This document shows positions 15,806 to 24,770 of a stretch of 64,000 nt of DNA, in pieces. The notes under the pieces were generated by a model, which searched no databases, was not told the origin of the DNA, and saw only the letters and a program-made list of their open reading frames with translations. Position 1 is the stretch's first letter, and every line of letters starts with the position of its first letter. The stretch is from Actinomycetes bacterium (GTDB taxonomy: Bacteria > Planctomycetota > Phycisphaerae > JAACET01). The stretch covers positions 1-64,000 of the forward strand of contig JAUXAG010000003.1 in the NCBI GenBank assembly GCA_030614915.1. The letters run 5' to 3'. A program made the translations under genes and the position numbers.

Positions 15806-15936
15806 GCAGCCGTCTAATTTGAGGCAACTTGACGCCTGCAAAGCCCTTTGATAGGGTGTTAGCGTCTGAGAATTCTGCCGATCCGGCTGCGTCCTGTCCC
15901 CACAAACTCGGCAGGACCACCGAAGGAGCGACGAAC

Positions 15937-17646
15937 ATGCCTCCTAACTCGTTGGTAGTAGCCGGATTCGTCCTTGCTGCCCTCCTGCTCGGATATCTCT
16001 TCTATGGCCGTTTCATTGCCAGGCTCTGGGGCATCGATCCTGCCCGCAAGACCCCCGCTATGGAGCGGCCCGACGGCATCGACTATGTGCCTGCCAAGCA
16101 CTGGAGCGTCCTCTTCGGCCATCACTTCAGCAGCATCGCCGGGGCCGGGCCCATCATCGGGCCGGTGTTGGCCTGCTTCTACTTTGGCTGGCTGCCCGCT
16201 CTGATCTGGATTGTCATCGGCTCGATATTCCTCGGGGCTGTCCATGACTTTTCTGCCCTGATGGCTTCGCTCCGCCACAAAGGCCAATCCATCGCCCAGG
16301 TCGCCGAGGCCGTCATGGGAAAACGCATCAAGATAATCTTCGCCTTCTTTATCTGGCTGGCCCTGGTCCTGGTCATTGCCGTCTTCGTAGCCGCCGCGGC
16401 CAAAACGCTTACCAAAGAACCCGCAATAGTCATACCCACATTCGGTTTGATCGGCGTGGCAATCTTCACCGGCTTATTGATGTACAAATGGAATATGAGC
16501 CAGTTGCTGGCCACCATCATCGGTGTGGGACTATTATTGGGCCTGATCATCCTGGGTTACTACTTCCGTTTGGACATTACACAGATCGGCGGAGTTTTTG
16601 CCCAACATCCCATCAAATGCTGGACGGTTATCTTGCTGATTTACGGATACATCGCCTCGGTTACACCGGTCAATATCCTTCTTCAGCCACGCGATTATCT
16701 GGCCACCTTCGTCTTGTACTTCGGTATATTGCTCGGCTTCGTCGGTCTGATTGTTACCCATCCGCCCATGCGTGCCCCACATTATATAAGCTGGTCCACC
16801 AGCAGTGGCCCGATGTGGCCGATGATGTTTGTCATGGTCGCCTGCGGCGCTATCTCCGGATTTCACAGTCTAATTGCCAGCGGTACTACCTCAAAGCAAT
16901 TAGCCAACGAACGCCATGCCAAGCGCGTCGGTTACGGGGCCATGATTTTTGAGGGCGTCGTTGCCGCCCTGGCGGTCCTCTGCGTCTGTGCCGGACTCTA
17001 TTGGCAAGGCAGCCCTGGCTGGAACTACCCCGAAATCATGGCTCCTAAAGGAGGAGGGGCCATAGTCGCTTTCGGAAAAGGATATGGACAAATTACCTCT
17101 CCTCTGCTGGGCTGGATCTCTGGCAGAGGTCCAGAGTTTACCCTCCAATTGGGAATGCTAATAGGCATTATGACTATCAACACCTTTGTTATGACTACCC
17201 TCGACTCAGCCACCAGAATAGGACGCTACGTCGGCGAGGAGTTGTTTGGGCAATCACTGCGAATAAAGTTCTTCAGCAACCGCTTTATGTCCACATCTTT
17301 GATCATAGTCTTTGCGGCTTTTCTGGCTTTTGGTGCTTACGAAAGTATTTGGAAAGTATTTGGAGCCGCCAACCAACTCGTAGCCGCCTTGGCTTTGATA
17401 GTAGTTACCGTCCTCTTGTTGCGCCTCGGTAAACCCGCCAAATATACCCTCTACCCAGCGATTTTTATGTTGATCACAACCATCGGGGCTTTGGCATACC
17501 AGGTAACCTGTATTTTTCTGCCGGCCAGCAATTGGCTGCTCGCAGGCATTGGTATCATTCTGATCATCCTGGCTGGGGTAATGACCGCCGAGGGAATCGC
17601 CACCGCTCGCAAGCTTCCCGTCCGGGCGGCAGGTAAAACGGAGTAA
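15937..17646 (+). CDS. CstA-family carbon starvation / peptide or pyruvate transporter
   Basis: 569-residue protein with many membrane helices. RPDGIDYVPAKHWSVLFGHHF at about 47-66, SIAGAGPIIGP and the HDFSALMASLRHKGQS block are diagnostic of CstA. Family members import peptides or pyruvate under carbon limitation. Shorter than E. coli CstA (about 700), like the CstA-like forms of many anaerobes. The ATG at 15937 follows AAGGAG; the frame opens at 15829 without conservation. The sugar isomerase gene starts five bases after its stop. Confidence 0.9.
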   Translation: MPPNSLVVAGFVLAALLLGYLFYGRFIARLWGIDPARKTPAMERPDGIDYVPAKHWSVLFGHHFSSIAGAGPIIGPVLACFYFGWLPALIWIVIGSIFLGAVHDFSALMASLRHKGQSIAQVAEAVMGKRIKIIFAFFIWLALVLVIAVFVAAAAKTLTKEPAIVIPTFGLIGVAIFTGLLMYKWNMSQLLATIIGVGLLLGLIILGYYFRLDITQIGGVFAQHPIKCWTVILLIYGYIASVTPVNILLQPRDYLATFVLYFGILLGFVGLIVTHPPMRAPHYISWSTSSGPMWPMMFVMVACGAISGFHSLIASGTTSKQLANERHAKRVGYGAMIFEGVVAALAVLCVCAGLYWQGSPGWNYPEIMAPKGGGAIVAFGKGYGQITSPLLGWISGRGPEFTLQLGMLIGIMTINTFVMTTLDSATRIGRYVGEELFGQSLRIKFFSNRFMSTSLIIVFAAFLAFGAYESIWKVFGAANQLVAALALIVVTVLLLRLGKPAKYTLYPAIFMLITTIGALAYQVTCIFLPASNWLLAGIGIILIILAGVMTAEGIATARKLPVRAAGKTE

Positions 17647-17651
17647 CCGCT

Positions 17652-18458
17652 GTGAGCAACATAAAACTCGGCTTGGCTGGCTGGGGCTTCCGCGAGATGA
17701 GCATCCGCGAGTACTTTGACACCGCCTCTCGTCTGGGCCTGCCCCTCATCGAGCTCAATTGCCGCCCCGATGTACCAAACCACGCCTGGGTTGACTTCGA
17801 CAAGCAGGATGTTGCCGAAGTGCAGGACTGTGCTGCTGACGAGGGGCTGACGATTGTTGCCCTTTCAGCCAACAACGATTTCATCCAGAGCAACCCCGGC
17901 CTTCTCAACGGCCAAGTCGCCCAGATAAGGCGAACCATTGAGTTGGCCCGCGAGTTTGGCGCCTCTTACGTCCGGGCCATCGTCGGTGCGGATAATCAAC
18001 CCCCACCGGCGGTCCTGGAGACTGCCCTGCGCAAGTTGCAGGAGGCCGCCAAGTTTGCAAACAGTTTCGATATTCGCTTGGCCATCGAGAACGGCCACGG
18101 ACCGCTGGCCTCAGCCCAGCAGTGTCTGACAATCATGGAACAGCTCGCAGCCGATCCTATCGGCCTGGTATACAACCCCGCCAATTTTGCCCGCCGAGGT
18201 GACGACCCCCTAAAAGCACTCGAGCTCCTCGCCGAATACGTCTGTTACGTCCACCTCTGCGACTGGGATGGCCAGGACTGCTGTCCAATCGGCAAAGGAA
18301 ACATCGATTGGGAAAAACTCATAACCCTCTTGGACAAATCCCCCCTGACCTTCGCCCTGATTGAATACCCCCACCCTCAGGACATAGAGCTGGGCACAGC
18401 GGTCAGTTACAAAAAACTCACCTCACTCCTGCGTAAGCTAGGACGCCGACACACTTAG
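17652..18458 (+). CDS. Sugar phosphate isomerase/epimerase-like TIM barrel protein
   Basis: 268 residues of the xylose-isomerase-like TIM barrel (AP endonuclease 2 superfamily). LIELNCRP, the LAIENGHGP strand end (about 139-147), VYNPANF and YVHLCDWDG carry the expected metal-binding Glu/Asp/His positions. Substrate unknown. GTG start with GGAG eight bases upstream. Close coupling to the CstA gene suggests joint carbon scavenging. Confidence 0.8.
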   Translation: MSNIKLGLAGWGFREMSIREYFDTASRLGLPLIELNCRPDVPNHAWVDFDKQDVAEVQDCAADEGLTIVALSANNDFIQSNPGLLNGQVAQIRRTIELAREFGASYVRAIVGADNQPPPAVLETALRKLQEAAKFANSFDIRLAIENGHGPLASAQQCLTIMEQLAADPIGLVYNPANFARRGDDPLKALELLAEYVCYVHLCDWDGQDCCPIGKGNIDWEKLITLLDKSPLTFALIEYPHPQDIELGTAVSYKKLTSLLRKLGRRHT

Positions 18459-18510
18459 AACACCTCCTCCCAATGCAAAACCATCATCTTCACAAGACGA
18501 GCATAATTTT

Positions 18511-19284
18511 ATGAGCACTATCTACATCGCTATACTTTTCATCCTGGGCATCATTGCTGGATTTCAAAACGTCATGGCCGGTGGCGGCTCGTTGCTGACC
18601 CTACCTATGATGATCTTCATGATCGAAGGTAACCCCGCTTGCCAAGCCTATGCTGCAAATGCAGGCCGAGTTGCCAACGGAACCAATCGCGTCGCCATCC
18701 TCATCCAGAACATCTTCGCCGTCGCCGGATTCGCACACAAAGGCCACTCCAATTTCAAAGTGAGCCTAAAGCTTGCCGCGTTCACTTTGCCCGGAGCTAT
18801 TCTGGGAGCTCATTTCGCCGGCCAAATAACCAATGACTTATTCAAAAAAATTCTCGGCCTGGTCGTCATCGCCGTGGTCATACTAATTACCCAAAAAAAG
18901 AGGCTCACCCAAGCCACCACCGCCAAAACCCATCCGATCCTTGGCTATCTAGCCATGTTCGCCGTGGGCTTCTACGGCGGCTTCATACAGGCCGGTGTCG
19001 GTTTCCTGCTCATAGCCGTACTCCATGGCCTGATGAGCTTGGATCTGATCAAGACCAACATGCACAAAGTTTTCATTATTTTCCTCTACACCATACCCAC
19101 CCTGCTCGTCTTCGTTCTTAGAGGCGATGTAATCTGGTGGATGGGCCTCGTTCTCGCCGCCGGCAATGCCCTGGGCGCCTGGCTCGGAACCCACTTCGCT
19201 GTCAAGAAGGGCGAAAAATTCATTCGCATTATACTTTTGCTAGCCATGCTGGCCATGGCCATAAAGTTAATTTTCTTTGCTTAG
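18511..19284 (+). CDS. TauE/SafE-family membrane exporter
   Basis: 257 residues, about seven or eight membrane helices. FQNVMAGGGSLLTLPMMI at about 17-34 is the first TauE/SafE repeat motif, and GFYGGFIQAGVGFLLIAVL at about 153-171 is the second. The family moves sulfonates, sulfite or other organic anions, usually outward. Substrate not determinable. The ribosome site is weak. Confidence 0.88.
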   Translation: MSTIYIAILFILGIIAGFQNVMAGGGSLLTLPMMIFMIEGNPACQAYAANAGRVANGTNRVAILIQNIFAVAGFAHKGHSNFKVSLKLAAFTLPGAILGAHFAGQITNDLFKKILGLVVIAVVILITQKKRLTQATTAKTHPILGYLAMFAVGFYGGFIQAGVGFLLIAVLHGLMSLDLIKTNMHKVFIIFLYTIPTLLVFVLRGDVIWWMGLVLAAGNALGAWLGTHFAVKKGEKFIRIILLLAMLAMAIKLIFFA

Positions 19285-19318
19285 CGTTGAATTGTCTATT
19301 GGTGTTACAGGAGCTGTT

Positions 19319-19966
19319 ATGACCACAGTGAAGGCGGTTATTTTCGATCTTGACGGAACCTTGGCCGACACCCTCGAGGATCTCACCGATGCCTACAATT
19401 ACGGACTGAAAGAACTGCACCTGCCCGGCCACACAAGAGAACAGTACAAGATGATGGTGGGCACCGGCTCGGCCGATCTTTCCCGCAAAGCCCTCCCCCC
19501 GGACCGCACCGACTTGATAGATAAGCTGCTCGAACTGAGCCTGAGTCGATATAACGACCACTATCTGGACAAGACCTCAGCCTATCCCGGCATCACCGAA
19601 TTGCTCGATGATTTGACCCACCGCAATATCCGTCTGGCCGTGCTGTCGAACAAGCCCGACTCCTTCACCAGGCGAATCGTGCAGGAGTTATTCGGCCCGG
19701 AACGTTTTGAAATAATAAGGGGACATCGCGACGGCACACCCACCAAGCCCGACCCAACCGTTGTGCTTGGGATTCTCGAACAAATGGAACTCTCCTGCGC
19801 CGATGTATTGTACGTGGGAGACTCCGCAACCGACATAGCCACCGCAGCAGCCGCCCAGCTCCGCTCGGTAGGGGTGAGCTGGGGCTTTAGAGATCGCCAG
19901 GAGCTTCAATCCGCAGATGCTGGGCACATAATTGACCAACCCGCCCAGCTGTTGGACTTGCTCTAG
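19319..19966 (+). CDS. HAD-superfamily phosphatase, phosphoglycolate-phosphatase-like
   Basis: 215 residues. Motif I IFDLDGTLADT (nucleophile D10, D12), motif II LSNKPDS, and motifs III/IV around TKPDPTV and YVGDSATDIATA fit Gph-type HAD enzymes with a helical cap after motif I. Likely hydrolyses a small phosphate ester such as phosphoglycolate. ATG at 19319 after AGGAG is chosen over the earlier open frame from 19277. Confidence 0.9.
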   Translation: MTTVKAVIFDLDGTLADTLEDLTDAYNYGLKELHLPGHTREQYKMMVGTGSADLSRKALPPDRTDLIDKLLELSLSRYNDHYLDKTSAYPGITELLDDLTHRNIRLAVLSNKPDSFTRRIVQELFGPERFEIIRGHRDGTPTKPDPTVVLGILEQMELSCADVLYVGDSATDIATAAAAQLRSVGVSWGFRDRQELQSADAGHIIDQPAQLLDLL

Positions 19967-19977
19967 GAAATTCAAAC

Positions 19978-20607
19978 ATGGCCCAAGAGCCCCTGACCAT
20001 CGAAGACATAATCCTCCCCGCCGACTGTCTCGACGGCCCAATCGACTGGCCCCGGCTCTTCGGCAACGACAACGGCGTCGAAGTCGAAATAGGCACCGGC
20101 AAAGGGACCTTTCTGATAAACGCAGCCCGGGCCAACCCTCGGATCAACTACCTGGGCATCGAATGGGCCAACAAATACTACAAGTACGCCGCCGACCGTG
20201 CCCGCCGTTGGGATTTGGCCAACATTCGTATGATCCGCTGCGATGCCAAGGATTTTATCGCCCGCCACACACCACCCCAAAGCGTTCAAACCCTGCACAT
20301 ATATTTCCCCGACCCCTGGCCCAAGAAACGCCATCACAAGCGCCGACTGTTCGACAGCAACTTTGTAGCCGCTGCCGTCAAAGCCCTCGTACCCGACGGC
20401 CAACTCCACGTAGTCACCGACCACAAGGAATACTTTGATATCATCGAGCCCTTATTGGCTGGCTGCGTTCAACTCCAGCTCAGCGATTTCAAACCCTGCG
20501 ATACCGCTGGGCTCGGCGAATGGGTGGGAACAAACTTCGAACGCAAGTACCTAGCTCAGGGCCGAACCATCTACAGTTGCACCGCCCGGAAGATCACCGG
20601 CCCTTAG
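19978..20607 (+). CDS. trmB: tRNA (guanine-N7-)-methyltransferase
   Basis: Makes m7G46 in tRNA from S-adenosylmethionine. 209 residues. EIGTGKGTF at about 38-46 is the SAM-binding loop, LGIEWANKYY follows, and PDPWPKKRHHKRRL is the TrmB signature. Its 3' end overlaps the 3' end of the convergent deoxyhypusine-synthase homologue by 14 bases. Confidence 0.95.
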   Translation: MAQEPLTIEDIILPADCLDGPIDWPRLFGNDNGVEVEIGTGKGTFLINAARANPRINYLGIEWANKYYKYAADRARRWDLANIRMIRCDAKDFIARHTPPQSVQTLHIYFPDPWPKKRHHKRRLFDSNFVAAAVKALVPDGQLHVVTDHKEYFDIIEPLLAGCVQLQLSDFKPCDTAGLGEWVGTNFERKYLAQGRTIYSCTARKITGP

Positions 20608-21757
20608 CGCCCGTCTGCCCCCTGATCTTCTCTACATCTTTGAGCAATTCCGGATTCGACTTGGTCGCGGCGCTCAATTCGCTAACCAGTTCGTCCAACT
20701 GGCTGTAAAGTCTTCGATGTTTTCGCGGCTCATTCGCCGCCAGCACATATTGACACAGAATCGGAAAAGTAATCGACGCGCAGGAATAGACCACCACGTT
20801 GTTGATATTGGCGTCCTTGATCTTTCCCCAGCTCTTGGCCTCCTGCGGTGTGGCACCGGACAGCCCGCCCCACTGCGGCGAATCAGTGGTCAGTTGAATG
20901 AAATAGTCGTGGCCACCTTTGCTGTGGTCACGAAGTATTTGGGCCAGGGTGGGCTGGGTCTGCAGATAGAAATTCTTGGGCGAGCCCCCGCCGGCCACCA
21001 CCACAGCGTTTTTCTTGGCCCGGCGCACGATGGCCGTCGTCTCAATAACATCCCGCACAGGATCGATAATAATCGGCTCATTGAAAAGATGCTCAACGAT
21101 CAGGTTCATGGCAATCGAACTGTCCCCCGGCGCACTGGTATAGACGGGCACATCGTACTTAGCCGCCGCGGCCAACAGCGATTTCTCCGGCGCCGCTGCT
21201 TTAGACCCAATCGAATCGCCCAGAGCCTTGTGCAGCTTGGCACTACTGATCGGCTTGTTCGTCGGCAAATCCTTCACCGCCTGGTGAATAATAGTATCCG
21301 TAGCCTGCAGTGTAGCTGAATCCTCGATGAAGGTATCGTAAATACGGGCGATGTCCATCTGGGCCAGGGCATTGTCGTCGGCCTGAAAGTGTCCCTGGAA
21401 CATCGGGCAATTGAAGGGCCGATGCATGTCGTGATAAAGATTCGCCCCCGTGGAGATGATAAAATCAACGAAACCATTCTCAATTAGGGAAATGATCGGC
21501 CCGGACATCCCGATTGGCGTCATTGCCCCGGCTAAGGTCAGAGCGATCGTGGCCCCTTCGTCGATCATTCTCGAATACAGCCGGCAAGCCTCTGCCAACC
21601 GCCGAGCATTGAACCCCGACCCCGCAAAAACCTTATCCACGAATTCACGGACCTGTTCGTAACCGACTAGCTCCATCGGTTCTATCATCTTGCCGGAAAC
21701 TTTACCCTTATCTTCCGGCTGAACGGATGGAATACTATCACGGCTCGATTCACTCAA
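20594..21757 (-). CDS. Deoxyhypusine-synthase-family protein (bacterial SpeY/homospermidine synthase type)
   Basis: 387 residues. NAD-binding-type blocks TLAGAMTPIGMSG (74-86), STGANLYHD, DSSIAMNLI, AGGGSPKNF with K261 at the position of the catalytic lysine, and EAKSWGKI near 335 all follow eukaryotic/archaeal deoxyhypusine synthase. Bacteria have no eIF5A, and bacterial homologues are thought to move aminobutyl groups between polyamines, for example to make homospermidine. Immediately downstream of the pyruvoyl arginine decarboxylase, which supports a polyamine role. TTG start with GGAAG; an internal ATG at 21688 is an alternative. Confidence 0.87.
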   Translation of the reverse strand: MSESSRDSIPSVQPEDKGKVSGKMIEPMELVGYEQVREFVDKVFAGSGFNARRLAEACRLYSRMIDEGATIALTLAGAMTPIGMSGPIISLIENGFVDFIISTGANLYHDMHRPFNCPMFQGHFQADDNALAQMDIARIYDTFIEDSATLQATDTIIHQAVKDLPTNKPISSAKLHKALGDSIGSKAAAPEKSLLAAAAKYDVPVYTSAPGDSSIAMNLIVEHLFNEPIIIDPVRDVIETTAIVRRAKKNAVVVAGGGSPKNFYLQTQPTLAQILRDHSKGGHDYFIQLTTDSPQWGGLSGATPQEAKSWGKIKDANINNVVVYSCASITFPILCQYVLAANEPRKHRRLYSQLDELVSELSAATKSNPELLKDVEKIRGQTGAKGR

Positions 21758-21778
21758 TTAGCTTCTTCCATTGTTTGC

Positions 21779-22321
21779 TTAGGGCACGAAAACTACCGCC
21801 ACCACCACCGTCGTCCACATCCCGTTCTTCCCGCCCGTAGCCGTCTGCACCATCGCCCGCGTCCGCACGATCTTGCCGCTCATCCGATAGATTTCCTTCC
21901 GCTCGTCGTAGCCGGTCTCCGGATCGAAGCGGATACCCAGGGTACTGGCCAGCATCGACGCCGCCATATCCTCCACATAGTCCGCCCCCTCCTTAGCCGT
22001 CATCCCGTAGCAATGGTGTTCGGAAATATACCCGTACGAATCCCCCTTGGCCGGCACCGCCAAACCCACCCCCGAGAATATAAGCCGCCCCTTTTCGTTG
22101 GTACTGCCATCGGTCAACACCGCGTGAACCACCTCACCTGCTTTTAGCTTGGCCACCCCCTTGGCCCGCGAGATGATCTTGCAATTCGGCGGATAGATGC
22201 TCGAAACCCGTACCAGGTTATACTGGGCGATCCCCGCCTGACGAAGGGCCCACTCGAAAGACTGCAGACGCTCCTTGTGTCTGCCCACTCCCCTGGTGAA
22301 AAACGCCTCCCGTGGTACCAT
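21779..22321 (-). CDS. Pyruvoyl-dependent arginine decarboxylase
   Basis: 180 residues. The self-cleavage site is in RVSSIYPPNC, with cleavage expected between S40 and S41 to leave an N-terminal pyruvoyl group on the larger chain. GEVVHAVLTDG and the SEHHCYGM segment are family blocks. It converts arginine to agmatine, the entry to polyamine synthesis. The ATG at 22321 has AGGAG 11 bases before it; the frame opens at 22423. The deoxyhypusine-synthase homologue starts 21 bases downstream, so the pair is a polyamine operon. Confidence 0.9.
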   Translation of the reverse strand: MVPREAFFTRGVGRHKERLQSFEWALRQAGIAQYNLVRVSSIYPPNCKIISRAKGVAKLKAGEVVHAVLTDGSTNEKGRLIFSGVGLAVPAKGDSYGYISEHHCYGMTAKEGADYVEDMAASMLASTLGIRFDPETGYDERKEIYRMSGKIVRTRAMVQTATGGKNGMWTTVVVAVVFVP

Positions 22322-22458
22322 AGGTTCAATTCTCCTAATTCTGTTGGGCCAATTTCCGCCTGACAACAGCAAAACCAGATTATAGAAACCCCTTACCTCA
22401 CCACAAGAACATTTCGTCGCCAAAGCACGATTTTGACTGGCCCCGCCCGCCCGAGTTA

Positions 22459-22467
22459 TGCTATATT
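22459..22467 (+). promoter_or_regulatory. Extended -10 promoter candidate
   Basis: TGCTATATT fits a TGn extended -10 about 66 bases before the dehydrogenase start. A TTGACT lies further upstream but at a poor distance. Confidence 0.4.
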
Positions 22468-22532
22468 AGAAGGTTCAGAACCCTGTCGGTACCCTCTTAC
22501 CCTGGCCCAGAGCGTATCTGAGGACCAGAAAT

Positions 22533-23726
22533 ATGAAGCTTGATTCGCAAGTTCCCTCAACTCAGCAGGCCCTGTGTCTTCGTGGAGCAGGATTCGAGCA
22601 TCTAGCTCTCGAGCAAATCCCCGTTGCCCAGCCCGCCGCCGACGAAATACTCGTCCGCGTCGACGCTGTTGGCGTCTGCGCCTCCGACGTCAAGCTCGTT
22701 CTCCAGGGCAATACTCACGCCCGCACCCGCGGAATGGACCTCGACGCTGGGCCCATCATTCCAGGCCACGAGGTCTCTCTGACGGTCATAAAGGCCGGCA
22801 AAAACCGCGCCGAAAAGTATCAGCCCGGCCACCGATATGCAGTGCAGGCTAACATCGTCTATAAAGGTCAGGAAATGTGTTATGGCTACCGATTGCCAGG
22901 GGCCATGCAGCAGTTTGGCTGTATTGGTCCTCCCGTGATCGACACCAATAGCCTCTTGCCAATCGACCCCAAGCTCGGCTACGCCCAAGCCGCCTTGGCC
23001 GAGCCGTGGGCTTGCGTCTATTATTCATATTATCGTCATCGGCCTCACCGTCAGGTCCTCAAAGGCGGTACCGCTTGGTACCTCGGGGCCGGCCCGCTCG
23101 GATTGATGCACATCGAAAAGGGAATTGCCGACGGGGCCAAAAAGATCGTCGTCTCCGAACTCGCCCCTGCCCGCCTGGACAAGGTCCGTCAGAGTCTGGC
23201 CCCCCTGGCAGAAAAGGCCGGCACCGAACTGCTCCTGGTAAATACCGCCGCCGAGCCGATCGAGAAGTACCTCGCCAAAGGCGAAGCCGATGATATCATC
23301 ATATTGTGTCCGGTGGCCCAGGTCGTCGAGCAGGCCGTGGGGTACCTGGCCTTCGAGGGTTATCTAAATGTCTTCGCCGGCTTTCCCAGCCGCGATAAGT
23401 CCAACGTAACCCTCAACCTCAATGACATGCACTACGGCGGCTGGACCCTCATCGCCTCCAGCGGCTCTCCTATCGAGGCCCTCGTCAAAGCCTTGGCCGA
23501 CACTGCTGCCGGTGCGATCGATCCCAACAACGCCGTGGCCTGTGTCTGTGGGCTCGACTCCGCCAAAGACGCCATAGCCGCCGTACACGAGGCTAGATTC
23601 CCCGGAAGAATCGTGATATATCCGCAGTTGAATATGCCCTTGACCGACATCAGCCAGCTTTGTCCCGATAGCCGCTGGACAAAACAGGCTGAGCAGAAGC
23701 TGCTCGCCTCGGCTGGTTGCCGATAG
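22533..23726 (+). CDS. Zinc-type medium-chain dehydrogenase (polyol/sugar-phosphate type)
   Basis: 397 residues. N-terminal GroES-like domain with VGVCASDVKL (zinc ligand C49) and PGHE (H79, E80). The four-cysteine structural zinc lobe of ordinary alcohol dehydrogenases is missing. The Rossmann segment WYLGAGPLGLMHIEKG lies near 189-204. Loss of the lobe and the overall layout resemble sorbose-1-phosphate reductase-like enzymes, so a sugar or polyol phosphate is a reasonable substrate class, but this is not certain. Confidence 0.8.
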   Translation: MKLDSQVPSTQQALCLRGAGFEHLALEQIPVAQPAADEILVRVDAVGVCASDVKLVLQGNTHARTRGMDLDAGPIIPGHEVSLTVIKAGKNRAEKYQPGHRYAVQANIVYKGQEMCYGYRLPGAMQQFGCIGPPVIDTNSLLPIDPKLGYAQAALAEPWACVYYSYYRHRPHRQVLKGGTAWYLGAGPLGLMHIEKGIADGAKKIVVSELAPARLDKVRQSLAPLAEKAGTELLLVNTAAEPIEKYLAKGEADDIIILCPVAQVVEQAVGYLAFEGYLNVFAGFPSRDKSNVTLNLNDMHYGGWTLIASSGSPIEALVKALADTAAGAIDPNNAVACVCGLDSAKDAIAAVHEARFPGRIVIYPQLNMPLTDISQLCPDSRWTKQAEQKLLASAGCR

Positions 23727-23764
23727 GTTCGTAAGTCTTGTTTTTGTGATTTGGAGTTATGGCC

Positions 23765-24766
23765 ATGGCCAAGTCAATTGCAGTTGCAGGTGTAACCGGG
23801 GCCGTGGGCCAGGAATTCTTGAAAGTCCTGGCCGATCGGAATTTCCCCTTCAGCAAAATAAAAATGCTCGCCTCCGAGCGCTCCGCAGGTAAGACCATCG
23901 AGTTCAAGGGAAAAACCTACACCGTCGAGCTGCTCAGCGAGGACAGCTTTGAGGACGTGGATATCGCTCTGTTCAGTGCCGGCGGGGCCAGGAGCAAGCA
24001 GTTCGCCCCTGCTGCAGTCGCCGCCGGGGCCGTCGTGGTCGATAATTCCTCCGCCTTTCGCATGGACCCCGACACTCCGCTGGTCGTTCCGGAGGTCAAC
24101 CCCGAGGACGTAACCCAGCACAAGGGTATCATCGCCAATCCCAACTGCTCCACCATCATCATGGTCGTGCCCATTTGGCCCATCCACAAGGTCAACCCCA
24201 TCAAGCGCATAGTGGTCAGCACTTACCAGGCCGCCAGCGGCGCCGGGGCCAAGGCCATGCAGGAGCTCATCGATCAGTCCCGCGACGTCCTCGACGAAAG
24301 GGAAGTCCGCAAAGAGGCCCTTCCCCACCAGATCGCCTTCAACCTCTTTTCGCATAACTCCGACATCGGACCCGAAGGCTACTGCGAAGAAGAGATGAAG
24401 ATGGTCCACGAGACCCGCAAGATGTTCCATTGCCCCCAGCTGGCCATCACCGCCACCACCATCCGCGTCCCCGTCCTGCGGGCCCACTCCGAGGCCATCA
24501 ATCTCGAGCTGACCAATCCCATGAGCCCCGACGAAGTCCGCGAGATCCTCTCCAAGGCTCCCGGTATCAAAATTGTCGACGACCGCCAGGGGAATTACTT
24601 CCCCATGCCCCTGGATGCCTCCGGCAAGGACGACATGCTCGTCGGCCGCATCCGCCAGGATATCTCCCGCTCCGATGGGCGGGGAATCGATCTGTTCGTC
24701 AGCGGCGATCAACTCCGCAAGGGTGCAGCTCTAAATGCCGTGCAGATCGCCGAGCTGCTGGTCTAG
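23765..24766 (+). CDS. asd: Aspartate-semialdehyde dehydrogenase
   Basis: Reduces aspartyl phosphate to the semialdehyde for lysine, diaminopimelate, threonine and methionine. 333 residues. NADP loop GVTGAVGQE near 9-17, catalytic C128 in ANPNCSTI, and SGAGAKAMQEL near 160. Two in-frame ATGs lie six bases apart; the second (23765) is spaced eight bases from GGAG and is preferred. TruA begins four bases after its stop. Confidence 0.95.
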   Translation: MAKSIAVAGVTGAVGQEFLKVLADRNFPFSKIKMLASERSAGKTIEFKGKTYTVELLSEDSFEDVDIALFSAGGARSKQFAPAAVAAGAVVVDNSSAFRMDPDTPLVVPEVNPEDVTQHKGIIANPNCSTIIMVVPIWPIHKVNPIKRIVVSTYQAASGAGAKAMQELIDQSRDVLDEREVRKEALPHQIAFNLFSHNSDIGPEGYCEEEMKMVHETRKMFHCPQLAITATTIRVPVLRAHSEAINLELTNPMSPDEVREILSKAPGIKIVDDRQGNYFPMPLDASGKDDMLVGRIRQDISRSDGRGIDLFVSGDQLRKGAALNAVQIAELLV

Positions 24767-24770
24767 CACA

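Larger units (their letters stand above)
15491..15936. other. 446-bp intergenic region before cstA
   Basis: Holds the second copy of the 36-base direct repeat (15636-15671), a copy of the AGGCACA tandem repeat (15704-15721), a small CCGCC/GGCGG hairpin at about 15750-15762 and a candidate promoter for the CstA gene. No gene seen. Confidence 0.7.

Noticed and set aside
23774-24712. Long antisense frame opposite asd, and similar ones opposite dapB, pyrF and murC
   Set aside because: Typical mirror frames of GC-rich genes; no ribosome sites and low-complexity products.
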